DNA from: Armigeres subalbatus
Lineage: Eukaryota > Arthropoda > Insecta > Diptera > Culicidae
DNA length: 64,000 bases
Assembly (NCBI RefSeq): GCF_024139115.2
Contig: NC_085140.1
Location: forward strand, 315,335,259 to 315,399,258
Reading direction: 5' to 3'
The notes under the pieces are model-generated. The model had not been told where the DNA came from, searched no databases, and saw only the letters and a program-made list of their open reading frames with translations. Shown here piece by piece: positions 11,491 through 21,160 of this stretch. A program made the position numbers and the translations under genes. Position 1 is the first letter of the stretch; every line of letters starts with the position of its first letter.

Positions 11491-11950
11491 TAAACACACA
11501 TTGTTATTGCATGTTTTGTCTTAAAAATGATCATCTTCCCCCCAGTTGACGGTACTTGAAACAGTGACCCATTCTCACCCCCATTTGACCCATTGTCACC
11601 CCCGACGACGGTACGCATAGTATAACTAGTGTAAGCTGCGATCATTTTCTTCAAGTCGAGTCAAGTACAAGACACTGAAGGCGGCCTTACTGTTGAGGTT
11701 GAAATACGTATCTGTCAAGATACAATTAAGTGGTGGAATTTCAATGGGATTGTACAAACTCGTCTTATGACAAGTGAAGACATTCCACTAAAAAGCTCAA
11801 TAATTTTCTTAACAATATGTAGATGTTCGAGAACATTGATGGAAATGGGTAGTCCACATATTGCAAGGGAGGTTAGACGGAATCTGTAAGCAAGAGTCCC
11901 CTTAATATGCGTGACCTGATAGGATATAGAATATTTATGCCGATAGATAT

Positions 11951-12448
11951 TTATTTATTTATTCAGACTAAGGCCGAAGTGGCCTGTGCGATATAGAAGA
12001 GTCTTCTTTATTCGGCTCGGTCCATGGCTACACGTCGTCAACCACGCAGCCCACGGAGGGTCCGCAAGTCATCTTCCACCTGATCGATCCACCTTGCCTT
12101 CTTGTGCCCGTCGGATCGTTGTCGAGAACCATTTTCACCGGGTTACATTCTGGATACGTGCCCGGGCCATCACAGTCGTCCGATATTCGCGGTGTGAACG
12201 ATGGATGGTTCTCGCAGTAGCTCATTCATTCGTCTCCTTCACGTACCGTCCGCCATCTTCACCCCACCATAGATTGTACGCAGCACTTTCCTTTCGAAAA
12301 CTCCAAGTGCGCGTTGGTCCTCCACGAGCATCGTCCAGGTCTCGTGTCCGTAGAGGACTACCGGTCTAATGAGCGTTTTGTAGATTGTGAGCGTTTTGTA
12401 GATTGAAGCGTTTGCCCATAAAACCCGCCTGGTACTGCCCCATGAACT
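11951..12448 (-). pseudogene. RTE-like LINE (family 1), short copy
   Basis: The 3' tail and C-terminal coding region match the 7848-10800 copy on the same strand. At about 12403 it jumps to a block equal to about 9032-9078 (AAACCCGCCTGGTACTG), so it carries a large internal deletion and is 5'-truncated. CCGATAGATAT at 11940-11950 and CCGATAAATAT at 12449-12459 look like an 11-bp target duplication with one mismatch. Confidence 0.8.
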
Positions 12449-12459
12449 CCGATAAATAT

Positions 12460-13259
12460 ATATGCTGTTATTTTCATTCGAAATATTCTTGGTGACAAAT
12501 GTATGGTCAATAAATGACTTATTTAGTATCAAGATAAAAACAGTGATGCACATGTTCAAAATAAAAAAAAAATTAAAATCGGCAAAAAAAATATTTTTTT
12601 TTCGCCCCCTCAATATTTTTGGAAAGTTGAAGGGGGGGTGACATAAAATAAATTTAATATTTGTATCGGCCTTATTTAAATTTAATAAGAACCGATGTCG
12701 CATTTAGTTGTCCTAAGAGGGTGGCTGCATGGCGAGTAATTCGGACACCAATTAACGGTTCTTGGTTGGCCGATGGCACTTTGGCCGTTTGCTTAGCGCA
12801 ACAAACCGTTGCATAATTACCTATAACATAAAGTGTTTGGATAGATTCTACAAGATCCATTTCCTTCCCAAACAACTAAAATCGAAAGCACTTCTTGGGT
12901 ATGCTGTCAGTTATTTTTATTACATCAACTTTCAAGTTTTCTCTAAAAGCTCAAGCGCAACACTCATTCTCGGAGTTACTCGATGTGAATTCCTAATAGT
13001 CCACTCAATCCCAAAAGCTCACCCACAGACGAAAAATGGAATCAAAACAAAAACATATAAAACCCCCATGCTACCATTGTACACCCGCAAGTGCCACGCT
13101 TTTCCTCGCATTTCTCTATGCTTCTTGTGGATTCGCGAGAAAAGCTATCCACTACATAGATTTTCTCCGGAGCGGTTCATCGTCGTGTTTCTACTCTCCG
13201 ATTCTCACTTCATTAAACGATTACAATATGCTCTGATATGCATTTCATGACCCGATCCG
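12460..13259. other. No gene; dispersed repeat 12640-12712
   Basis: The repeat GTATCGGCCTTATT...CGATGTCGCATTTA is the inverse of 3715-3795. A-runs precede it (12560-12600). The rest shows no supported feature. Confidence 0.5.
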
Positions 13260-14280
13260 ATCCACTTCGCTCGGAGACACTTTGGGCCAACAGCACCAAC
13301 AATAACAAAACCGCGACGAAACCTCTCTCTCCCAAGGCGACAATCAGATATGCTGCTGCTGTTGCTGCTGCTCATGGTTCATGTTGATACTCCGGCCACC
13401 TTCCTTATCCGATGTTTCCAAACAGAGAGTCGGCCCAAAACGTGAGAGCTTCTCGTTTATGCTCTGCTGTGTGTAACATTGGGTTGGACGGCACGCGGTT
13501 CCATGGTCCATCGTGTTTACATGCAGCGGGATATCGGTGGATTCGCTCAGTCCCTACTACGAGTGTAATGCCATGCTGCCCATCCACCTCCCGAGCCCTC
13601 TCCCGGAACGCGCACCCCGTTCAGTTCCACCGAGCGATACTGCCGGAGTTCCTCCAGTCCTTAACAGCCTATCTGTCTGCCCGTCCTGTGGCGGATTGCA
13701 TGGCATAGCACGCGTTTGTAGGGTTAGAATGCTTTCGAAATGGCTTGCACTGTTCAGTCCGGTATCGGTTCTACTGCGCGCTGGAAGTGTGGATTATTCG
13801 CGTCGCTCGTCGCGTTGGTTAGTTGCTTTTCGCTGGATTTTCAGGCGCTCGGAGTTTTGTTGTCATCGGCGATACGCGCGCGTAGTCAATGAATGTGCTA
13901 TGTCCATTGCACGCGGTCGTAAATATCGTTCAGTGAGTGCTGCCCGCGAAAGTGGAGTGAGTCATTTTGGGGTTGTTGATGACGTCTAATGTTCTAGTGC
14001 TTTGAACGACGCTGTGGTTTTGATGCGTGGCGAAAGCATTGGTTCGGATTAGGTGATGAATCGAAATTGATTGTGAATAATCGGTGAGAGTTGTATCGTA
14101 CCCTATTTGGATTTATCGGAGGTTAATAAACTGAAACAGAGCTCCGTCACTTGGGATGATTAGTGAAAACAAATTACCGATCCGAGATACATAGGTTGCA
14201 AGGATAATTGAGTGTACAATTCGAAATAATAAGACTGGTTTGCATATCTTACCGCAAAAGACAGATGACGAATGAAAAAA
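13260..14280 (+). other. Candidate host promoter and first exon, donor at 14281
   Basis: This is one of few stretches without any repeat match, and it is noticeably richer in G+C and CpG than its flanks. It includes a short CTG/GCT run near 13352-13370. It ends ...ATGACGAATGAAAAAA followed by GTAAGTATG, a consensus 5' splice donor at 14281. Two ATGs (14266 and 14272) lie just before the donor. With the second, the exon would end after ATG AAA AAA in phase 0, which fits the open frame of the exon at 54655. The frame at 13513-13986 has no recognisable similarity and is not called as a gene. All of this is inference from sequence texture and one splice signal. Confidence 0.35.
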
Positions 14281-14569
14281 GTAAGTATGATTGCGATTAA
14301 TTAACCTTTTATTTGGCCCCTTTTTAAATGATATTTTTAATTAGTAGTGATAGAAATAAGTTTTGGATTGAATTTTATAAATTAGTTATGTGTCAGATTT
14401 TGCATTTTATGTAAATTATTATTGAATACTTTCATTTTTATATATAAGGAATGTTTAGAGCACACCCAATTATTCTTGTTGAATCAATTGCAAAATAACT
14501 AGGTTTTCAAATGTTTTTTTTTCTTGAAATCGTTGGGCTAAGTCAATTGATTTATGGTGCTTGGTAGAG

Positions 14570-15380
14570 AGACCTTTACCTTGTACTATTTCTCCAGGGA
14601 TTCGGAATGTAAATATTTCGTTTATCGGGAAATGATTTTAATTTTCCTCTGCTTTCGGGAAACGCTTTCAACAAATTCACTCTGGAAGTGTTTACGAGTT
14701 GCTTGGAATTTTTTTACGAATTTCCTCGGGAAATTTTTTCGAATTTTCAAGAGAAGTTCTTTTAAATTTCTACGAGATGATAAGAAAATTATTTTGAGCT
14801 TTTTAGTGGAATGTCTTCACTTGTCATAAGACGAGTTTATACAATCCCATTGTATTCCACCACTTAATTGTATCTTGACAGATACGTATTTCGACCTCAA
14901 CAGTAAGGCCGTCTTCAGTGTCTTGACTCGACTTAGTAAGTCGAGTCAAGTACGAGACACTGAAGACGGCCTTTTACTGTTGAGGTCGAAATGCGTATCT
15001 GTCAAGATACAATTAAGTGGTGGAATTCAATGGGATTGTATAAACTCGTCTTATGACAAGTTCTGAGATATTCTTTCGAATTTCCACGAAAATTCCTTCG
15101 AATTTTCAGGGAAAACTGCTTCGAATTTCTCGGAAAATTTCTTCAAACTTCACCGGGATTTCTTTCTATTTACCACGGAAAATTCCTTAGAATTTCCACA
15201 AGAATTTTTTTTCAAATGTTTTGAATTCCAAGGGGAAATTATACGAACATTCACAGAAATACATCTGAATTTTCACGGGAAAACCTCTCGATTTTCCATA
15301 GGAAAATTTTTCAAATTTCCACGAAAACATATTTCGACGTTCCTCTGGAAGTCTTATGAATTTTCACGAGATAATTTTTC
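14570..15380. repeat. Degenerate minisatellite split by a foldback
   Basis: Loose ~25-30-bp units of the form TTCGAATTTCCACGGGAAAAT recur before 14780 and after 15063, and the foldback copy c sits inside. Similar degenerate arrays occur at 42590-42860 and 55720-56830. Confidence 0.6.
14781..15062 (+). mobile_element. Foldback (copy c), nearly perfect palindrome
   Basis: Positions 14820-15062 are an almost perfect inverted repeat starting CTTGTCATAAGACGAG. It is preceded by the same non-palindromic sequence seen at the right end of copy a, here inverted at the left (AAGAAAATTATTTTGAGC... at 14781). The flanks TTCTACGAGAT and TTCTGAGAT suggest a target duplication of about 9 bp with an indel. 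The + strand of the second arm contains GACA, CTGAAGA, a pairable GGCC/GGTC stem, GAAA, ATC and TGTC between 14956 and 15003. This is a hammerhead-ribozyme-like order (see findings). Confidence 0.8.
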
Positions 15381-15384
15381 CCGT

Positions 15385-15900
15385 CATAACTTCGTCATAA
15401 CTTCGGCTCAATGGCATATTCGTTTCAATTTGAGACATTTGAAATGGAAGAAAAGGAAGAGGAAATGGAAATTAGAAGCATATTTGCACTCGATACGTAT
15501 TTTTTAGAGATTTAGATATATTGAAATGCTTAAGCGTACGGATTCTGATGCTCCACGGTAAATGACTTCTGTTTAAGATTAAGTATTTATTATTTTGTCT
15601 TAAATATGACTAACCAAGCGTGATCAATTGAACAGCATCTGAAGCAAAGTACACTGTTTAAATTGCAAAGTGCGGAAGCATTTAGGTTACCATTTATAGG
15701 AAAGTCACTAAGACTCATGCTTTGAAGAGGGGTGTCCCAAAAACACTGAAGGCCAATGAGTTTGTTATAAATTTCTGCATTCCAAAGCATATGCACAACA
15801 GCCTTATTGTTTAGTCTCAATTTCGAAATACAAGCTCCGAAGTGGTATCAATCGAAGAACGTCGAAAGCAGATCGCTTTATCGAATCCATAAAAGTAACC
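15385..15900. other. No recognisable feature
   Basis: There is no coding similarity or repeat structure. An ordinary A+T-rich stretch lies up to the hAT target duplication at 15901. Confidence 0.4.
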
Positions 15901-15908
15901 ATCTAAAG

Positions 15909-17752
15909 CAGCGGTTCTCAACCTTTTTCTCGAGAGGTACCCCTTCGCACTTTTGAATTAATTGAGGTACCCCCTAGTTTTTTGCTGTAAATAAAAATAA
16001 GTGTAACTCATAAGATAACGGAAATTAACGGAATATATGATTCTGGCTGAAATTTTCTTTATTCCGAGTTCTTGAAGAGAGGTTTTCGAGCCTCTGGAAT
16101 GGCGGCTTTCGAACCACTTAAAAGGAGGCTTTTAAGCATCTTGAAATTACGGCTCTAACCCTCTTGAACGTAGGCTTCCAAGCCCCTAGAAGGGTGAATT
16201 CCAAGCCCCTTGAAAAGAGACTTCCGAGCATGTCGAAAGAAGGTTTCCGAGCCTCTAGAAGGAGGCTTCCGGGCCTCTTGAAACTGACACTTCCAAGCCT
16301 CTTGAAAGGAGGTTTCCAGGCCTCTTGAAAGGAGGCTTCCGGACCTTTTGAAATTGAGACATCCGGGCCTCTTGAAAAGAGGCTTCCGGGCCTCTCTGAA
16401 GGAGGCTTCTGGGCCTCTTTAAAGGAGGCTTCCGGGCCTCTTATAAGGAGGCTTCCGGGCCTCTTGAAAGGAGGCTTCCGGCCTTTCGAAAGGAGGTTTC
16501 CGGTCTTCTTGAAAGGAGGCTTTCGAGCCTCTTGAAACTGAGACTTCCAGGCCTCTTGAAAGGAGGCTTCCGAGGCTCTTGAGAGGATGCTTCCGGGCAT
16601 ATTAAAAGGAGGTTTCCAGGGCTCTTGGAAGGAGGCTTCCGGGCCTCTTGAAACTGAGACTTCCGGGCCTCTTGAAAGGAGGCTTCCGGGCCTTTTGAAA
16701 TTGAGATTTCCGGGCCTCTCGAAAGGAGGCTTCCGAGTCTCTTGAAAGGAAGCTTTCGAGCCTCTTAAAACTGAGACTCCGGCCTCTTGAAAGGAGGCTT
16801 TCGGGCCTCTTGAAAGGAGGCTTCCGGGCCTCTTGAAAATATGCTTCCGGTCCTCTTGGAAAAAGGCTTTCGGGCCTTTTGAAAGGAGGCTCCCGGGCCT
16901 CTTGAAAGAGGCTTCCGGTCCTCTTGGAAAAAGGCTTCCGGGCCTCTTGAAAGAAGGCGCCGGGCCTCTTGAAACTGAGACTTCCGGGCCTTTTGAAATT
17001 GAGACTTCCGGGCCTCTAGAAAGGAGGCTTCCGGGATTCTCGAAAGGAGGCTTTCGGGCCTCTTGAAAGGAGGCTTCCGGGCCTTTTCGAAATTGAGACT
17101 TCCGGACCTCTTGAAAGAAGGCTTCCGGGCCTCTTGAAAGGTGGCTTCCGGGCCTCTAGTAAGAATGCTTCCGGGCTTCTTCTTGGAAGAGAACTTCCGG
17201 GCCTCTTGAAAGGAGGCCTCTGAACCTCTTGAACGCAGGTTTCCGAACCTTTTAAAGGAAGCATCCGATCCTCTTGAAAATAGTACTCCGAGGTGCTTAG
17301 ATTGAGGTTTTCGAGGAGCGTGGAAAGATGATTCCAATTCTCTTGCAACGAAGCAACTGAGCTTTCAGAAAAAATACCTTCATGTCTCCGAATGTGTAGA
17401 CTCTAAATTTTAGTTCAGAAGCATATTATTAACATCATTCAACATTTTGTTTCGATCAGGAAGCACAGAAGATTTTTAAAATTTGTTCATTTATCCTTTT
17501 GATCTTTTGTCTCATAGCCCTTAATCCACTGTGCTGGAGGGCAGGATTCAATAGTCTCTGAGTTACTGATCGCCTTGCATGATATATACAAGACAAAATT
17601 TTGAAAAAAATATATGCATATATCAAAACCTCATCAATAAATTTTGATTAATCTTGTTATATATCCGTCATTATCCATTTTTGTCCTAGGTACCCCCTGG
17701 GCCCGGCGAAGGTACCCCTAGGGGTACATGTAACCCAGATTGAGAATCGCTG
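15909..17752. mobile_element. Non-autonomous hAT-like element carrying a minisatellite
   Basis: The left end CAGCGGTTCTCAACC and the inverse of the right end (CAGCGATTCTCAATC) are typical hAT-type termini, with further shared GGTACCCC/CTTCGC subterminal blocks. An exact 8-bp duplication, ATCTAAAG, lies at 15901-15908 and 17753-17760. Most of the interior is the 23-bp minisatellite. No transposase was seen. Confidence 0.88.
16045..17345. repeat. 23-bp minisatellite, about 50 units
   Basis: The unit is GAAAGGAGGCTTCCGGGCCTCTT with 24-bp variants (GAAACTGAGACTTCCGGGCC...). Because 23 is not a multiple of 3 and the unit has no stop on the - strand, each - strand frame reads a 23-residue period rich in K/R/P/G/S (EARKPPFK, RPGSLLSR, GPEASFQE). 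The long open stretches at 16118-16600 and 16765-17348 are by-products of this and are not called as genes. Confidence 0.92.
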
Positions 17753-17893
17753 ATCTAAAGGAAGTAATTTAAACTCATGTTCGGACAACGATTCTTATTC
17801 GACCTCTGTTGGAGACTAAAAAGGTGTTGTGGACAGTACTCGGCTGTAAACATAATAATGGCACCTGGCGGCGTCGCATGAATCACGAGTTAT

Positions 17894-19207
17894 TATTATT
17901 GTTATTTATTCAGACTAAGGCCGAAGTGGCCTGTGCGGTATATAAGAGTCTTCTCCATTCGGCTCGGTCCATGGCTACACGTCGCCAGGGGTGCGAATTC
18001 TCAATCTCAGTGACTGAAATTTGTTGGATATTGATACCATTCCCTCTTCACACTCACTTCCTAGCAGTGAAAACTGAAAATGGTTAGCAGCAACATGCAA
18101 AGATAAAGTAAACAAAAGACCTCTCTTCTCATTGCACACGCAGCCCGCACTGACAGTCTATTTAGTTCACTCGCTGCTGTGTGAATGCGACGGCCCTATA
18201 TAAATGCATGGGTGAATGCTATCACTTGAAAGACAATGACAGGAAATTTGTGCCGAATGATGATCAGCTTCAGTCCGCTGTTGGCAAACCGAGTTTGCTA
18301 AGCTACTCCTGCTTTGTCGTTCTGACTGAAAGGCACCGTCATAGGCAAAGAGGAACAGAGAAAAATACAAAACAAAAGAATCACACTCAGCAGGCATTGT
18401 TGATAAATTGCACCACTGATGGCTACACGTCGCCAACCACGCAGTCTACGGAGGACCCGCAAGTCATCTTCCACCTGATCGATCCACCTTGCCCGATCCA
18501 CCTTAACCGGCGCACCTTGCCTTCTTGTGCCCGTCGGATCGTTGTCGAGAACCATTTTCACCGAATTACTGTCCGACATTCTGGCTACGTGCCCGGCCCA
18601 CCGCAGACGTCCGATTTTCGCGGTGAGAACGATGGATAGTTCTTCAGCAGCTCATGCAATTCGTGGTTCATTCGCCTCCTCCACGTACCGTCCGCCATCT
18701 GCACCCCACCATAGATGGTACACAGCACTTTCCTTTCGAAAACTCCAAGTGCGCGTTGGTCCTCCACGAGCATCGTCTAGGTCTTGTGTCCGTGCAGGAC
18801 TCCGGTTTAATTTGCGTTTTGGAGATTGTCAGTATGGTACGGCGGCAAATTCTATTCGATTAGAGCGTCTTTCGGAGTCAAAAGTACTTAGCTTCCCTCT
18901 TCAGTCTGATGTAGGTTTCCTCCATCATTTCAAAGTTACGTGCCATAATATCTATGTCGTCGGCGAAGCTAAATAGCTGGACGGACTTATTGAAAATTGT
19001 ACCACTCGTGTTAATCCCTACTCTTCGTATTACCCCTTCCAAAGCGATGTTGAATAGCAGACACGAAAGACCACCACCTTGTCGTAACCCTCTGCGAGTT
19101 TCAAAAGGACTCGAGAGTGCTCCTGAAACTCGAACTACGCATATCACCCGATCCATCGTCGCTTTGAACAACCGTGTCAGTTTATCCGGAAATCCGTGTT
19201 CGTGTTC
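17894..19207 (-). pseudogene. RTE-like LINE (family 1) copy inserted in family 2
   Basis: A 14-bp exact duplication, GAATCACGAGTTAT, flanks it at 17880-17893 and 19208-19221. Its 3' end (TATTATTGTTATTTATTCAG) is on the low-coordinate side, so it lies on the - strand. It matches the 7848-10800 copy, lacks about 230 bp near 18885 and is 5'-truncated inside the RT domain. The RT block with FADDIDIMAR is near 18950. A 431-bp insertion splits it at 17988-18418. Confidence 0.88.
17988..18418. mobile_element. Unidentified 431-bp insertion with 17-bp duplication
   Basis: An exact 17-bp duplication, ATGGCTACACGTCGCCA, lies at 17971-17987 and 18419-18435. The other LINE copies (7925-7945 and 12025-12045) show the site without the insertion. 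It starts GGGGTGCGAATTC and ends TTGCACCACTG, with no TG...CA ends, no inverted ends and no clear poly-A tail. An A-rich stretch lies at 18361-18380, and CTATATAA near 18196 is TATA-like. The duplication length fits LINE-type retrotransposition. Confidence 0.8.
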
Positions 19208-19397
19208 GAATCACGAGTTATACCAGATGTAAAAGAGACTGCGAATATTCTTAAGCTTATACAACACGGAAAACAACGGTGGGCTAGACACGTTGTTCGT
19301 ATGCCGAAAGAGCATCAAGCGAAGATAATTTTTAGTAAAGAACCTGGAAGGGCTTCGCGAAGACCGCGTACAGGATGGCTTTTTGCGAATCTGTGTC

Positions 19398-19640
19398 AAA
19401 AGGTCGAAGGTTAAAAGGTCGAAAGACAAAAGGTCGGAAGGACAAAAGGTCGGAGGTCAAAAGGTAAAAGGACAGATGCTTAAAAGGACAAAAAGTCGAA
19501 AAGACAATACGTCAAAAGGACAAAAGGTCGGAATTACAAAAGGTTGAAGGAAAACAAGGTTGAAAAAATAACCGGGTCAAAAGGTCGAAAGGGCGAAAGT
19601 TCGAAAAGACAAAAGGTCAACAGAAAAAAAAATAGACAAA
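19398..19640. repeat. Short tandem array (AAAAGGTCGAAAGGAC)n
   Basis: About 14 diverged units of roughly 14-18 bp carry the core GACAAAAGGTCG. They begin immediately after the LINE relic. Confidence 0.8.
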
Positions 19641-20140
19641 GGTTGGAGTTATCAACTCAGTGTAGCTTCTGAACTCCTTGGCCAATTTCAACCATATTTG
19701 GAGCACATATTATCTTTCTTAAGGAGACGACGATGAGGGGTGGGATGATTTTTGGAAAAGGGAGATGGTGTGGGGGGAGGGAGATTGTATTTGATCATTA
19801 AAATAAACTTTAAAAAATATGGGGTTTTTATGGCAGTTTGAGGGCGGCATTCTATGACCACCTCAAATTAGCTTTTTCCCCATCAAACTTTATTCAAGAC
19901 TTTGAGTCAGATGGAGGTAACAATAAAAGAAAGAAAAAAATTAATAAACTCAGTGTAACTTTTGAACATCTTGACCAAATTCAACAAAATTTAGAACAAA
20001 TATCTTTTGTCTAAGGAAAGACTATATTAGATTGGGTTACAGTGTCACCCATATTAAGACATAAATTCTTTAACTTTAGCAGACGATCATAGATGGGATG
20101 GGACATTCATTGGAAAAGGGTAAGGTATGTGGGAGGTGAA
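19641..20140. repeat. Diverged ~290-bp tandem duplication
   Basis: The block from AACTCAGTGTAGCTTCTGAAC (about 19650) is repeated as AACTCAGTGTAACTTTTGAAC (about 19948). Similar spacing to the GATGGGATGGGA...GGAAAAGGG blocks follows each. No gene was seen here or in 20141-20624. Confidence 0.55.
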
Positions 20141-20624
20141 GGTTATGCATTAGTACAGTGGTCTCCAGCATGCTTACTATCAAGAGCCGCACAGAAATTT
20201 CGAGCTGTTGAAGCGGGCCGCAGTATATTTCCAAAATTTATTTTCAAGTTCAAATTGCATATTACAAAATATTGTATATTTGAGCTAAATATATTATTCT
20301 TGTGAATCTTTTTCATATAAAATATGTACTTGTTAGGACATTTTATTCTACAGGTTTTATCGCCGTAGCTGACTTTTAGTCTTTAGTACCCTTTTTGCAG
20401 TAGTGCACTTGACACGAAGCTTTACCAAAGCTTCTTTTTGGCTCAGTTGGTAGAACATATTTTCAGCGGTTTTCCCATATGACCTTATGTCGATCGATTC
20501 TGTAGATTCGATCTTATGTTTTCTATGGTTGACGTTTATTGTGCACTATAACTTGTCGTAACAAATACCGGAGGGTTCTGGAAAAAATCCCATATGGGAT
20601 TTTTGGCACCATAGTCTCGAGATT

Positions 20625-21160
20625 CTAAGAAGCATTCACTCAAGATTCTGAGCAAAATTCATTCGAGATTCTGAACAGAATTCGTTTGCTTCTTCTTCTT
20701 TTTCTTCTTCTTCTATGGCTCTACATTCCAACTGGAACTTGGCCTGCTTTTCAACTGTATTCTATTAGCATTTCCTCAGTTATTAATTAAAAGCTTGCTT
20801 TTCTATGCCCGCCATTGCATAAGTATGTATCTTGTGTGGCAAGTACAAGGCATACACTATGCCCAGGGAGTCGAGAATATTTCCAATCTCCGGATTGGAA
20901 ATCCTACGCCTTTGCTCGCAAGGCTACTGTAGACTCCGAAATCGTTTGCTATTCTAAACAAAATCCGTTCGTGATTCTGAACAGAATTATGATCGAGATT
21001 CGAAGCAGTATCCTTTGGAAATTCGAAACTTTGAATAGAGTCAGATTAGGATTCTGTATGAGATTCTGAATATAATCCGTTTGGGATTTTGAACAGAATC
21101 CGTTTGATGGTTCTGAACATAAGCTGTTTTTGATTTTGAAAAGAATTCGAATGGTATTTT
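20625..21160. repeat. ~30-bp tandem repeat GATTCTGAACAGAATCCGTT
   Basis: Diverged units flank the SINE on both sides, resume to 21160 and continue after 26334 (TTTTTGAACAGAATCC). The same array was therefore split by both the SINE and the large DNA element. Confidence 0.6.
20701..20937 (-). mobile_element. tRNA-derived SINE in a tandem repeat
   Basis: (TTC)n at the low end is the complement of a (GAA)n tail. A Feilai-like body follows (CATTCCAACTGGAACTTGGCC, CAGTTATTAATT) and then a tRNA-like end (GGATTGGAAATCC, CCTTTGCTCGCAAGGC). The flanks GAATTCGTTTGCT (20688-20700) and GAAATCGTTTGCT (20938-20950) form a 13-bp duplication with one mismatch. The tRNA-like part resembles that at 40470-40568. 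Confidence 0.7.

Larger units (their letters stand above)
7060..11810 (-). mobile_element. Large foldback element (copy a) with LINE in its loop
   Basis: The left arm (7060 to about 7485) and right arm (about 11524-11810) are inverted copies of one another. They share the CTTGTCATAAGACGAG start, the GATACGTATTTCGACCTCAA block, GGGGGTGACAATGGGTC, and the GTACCGTCAACTGGGGGG block. An exact 14-bp duplication, AACAATATGTAGAT, lies at 7046-7059 and 11811-11824. The right end carries an extra 36-nt non-palindromic tail beginning TGAAGACATTCCACTAAAAA. The loop holds an RTE-like LINE and a smaller foldback. The related copies b and c are at 11196-11490 and 14781-15062. Confidence 0.78.
17815..19400 (+). 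pseudogene. RTE-like LINE (family 2) C-terminal relic, split by family 1
   Basis: The + strand 17820-17893 encodes a block like VFERKVL-T-LGGK...G-WRRRMNHEL. The reading resumes at 19208-19400 with ILKLIQHGKQRWARHVVRMP and IIFSKEP. Both match the intact-order copy at 31440-31700. The family 1 insertion at 17894-19207 separates the two halves, and a frameshift is present just after the junction. Confidence 0.8.

Noticed and set aside
16118..17348. Long basic repeat proteins on the - strand
   Set aside because: They are created by the stop-free 23-bp tandem unit; all three frames are equally open.
20154..20240. CAGTGGTCTCCAGC as a hAT end
   Set aside because: No inverted partner or 8-bp duplication was found.
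20436..20460. An A-box-like GGCTCAGTTGGTAG suggesting a tRNA
   Set aside because: No B-box or acceptor-stem pairing follows.
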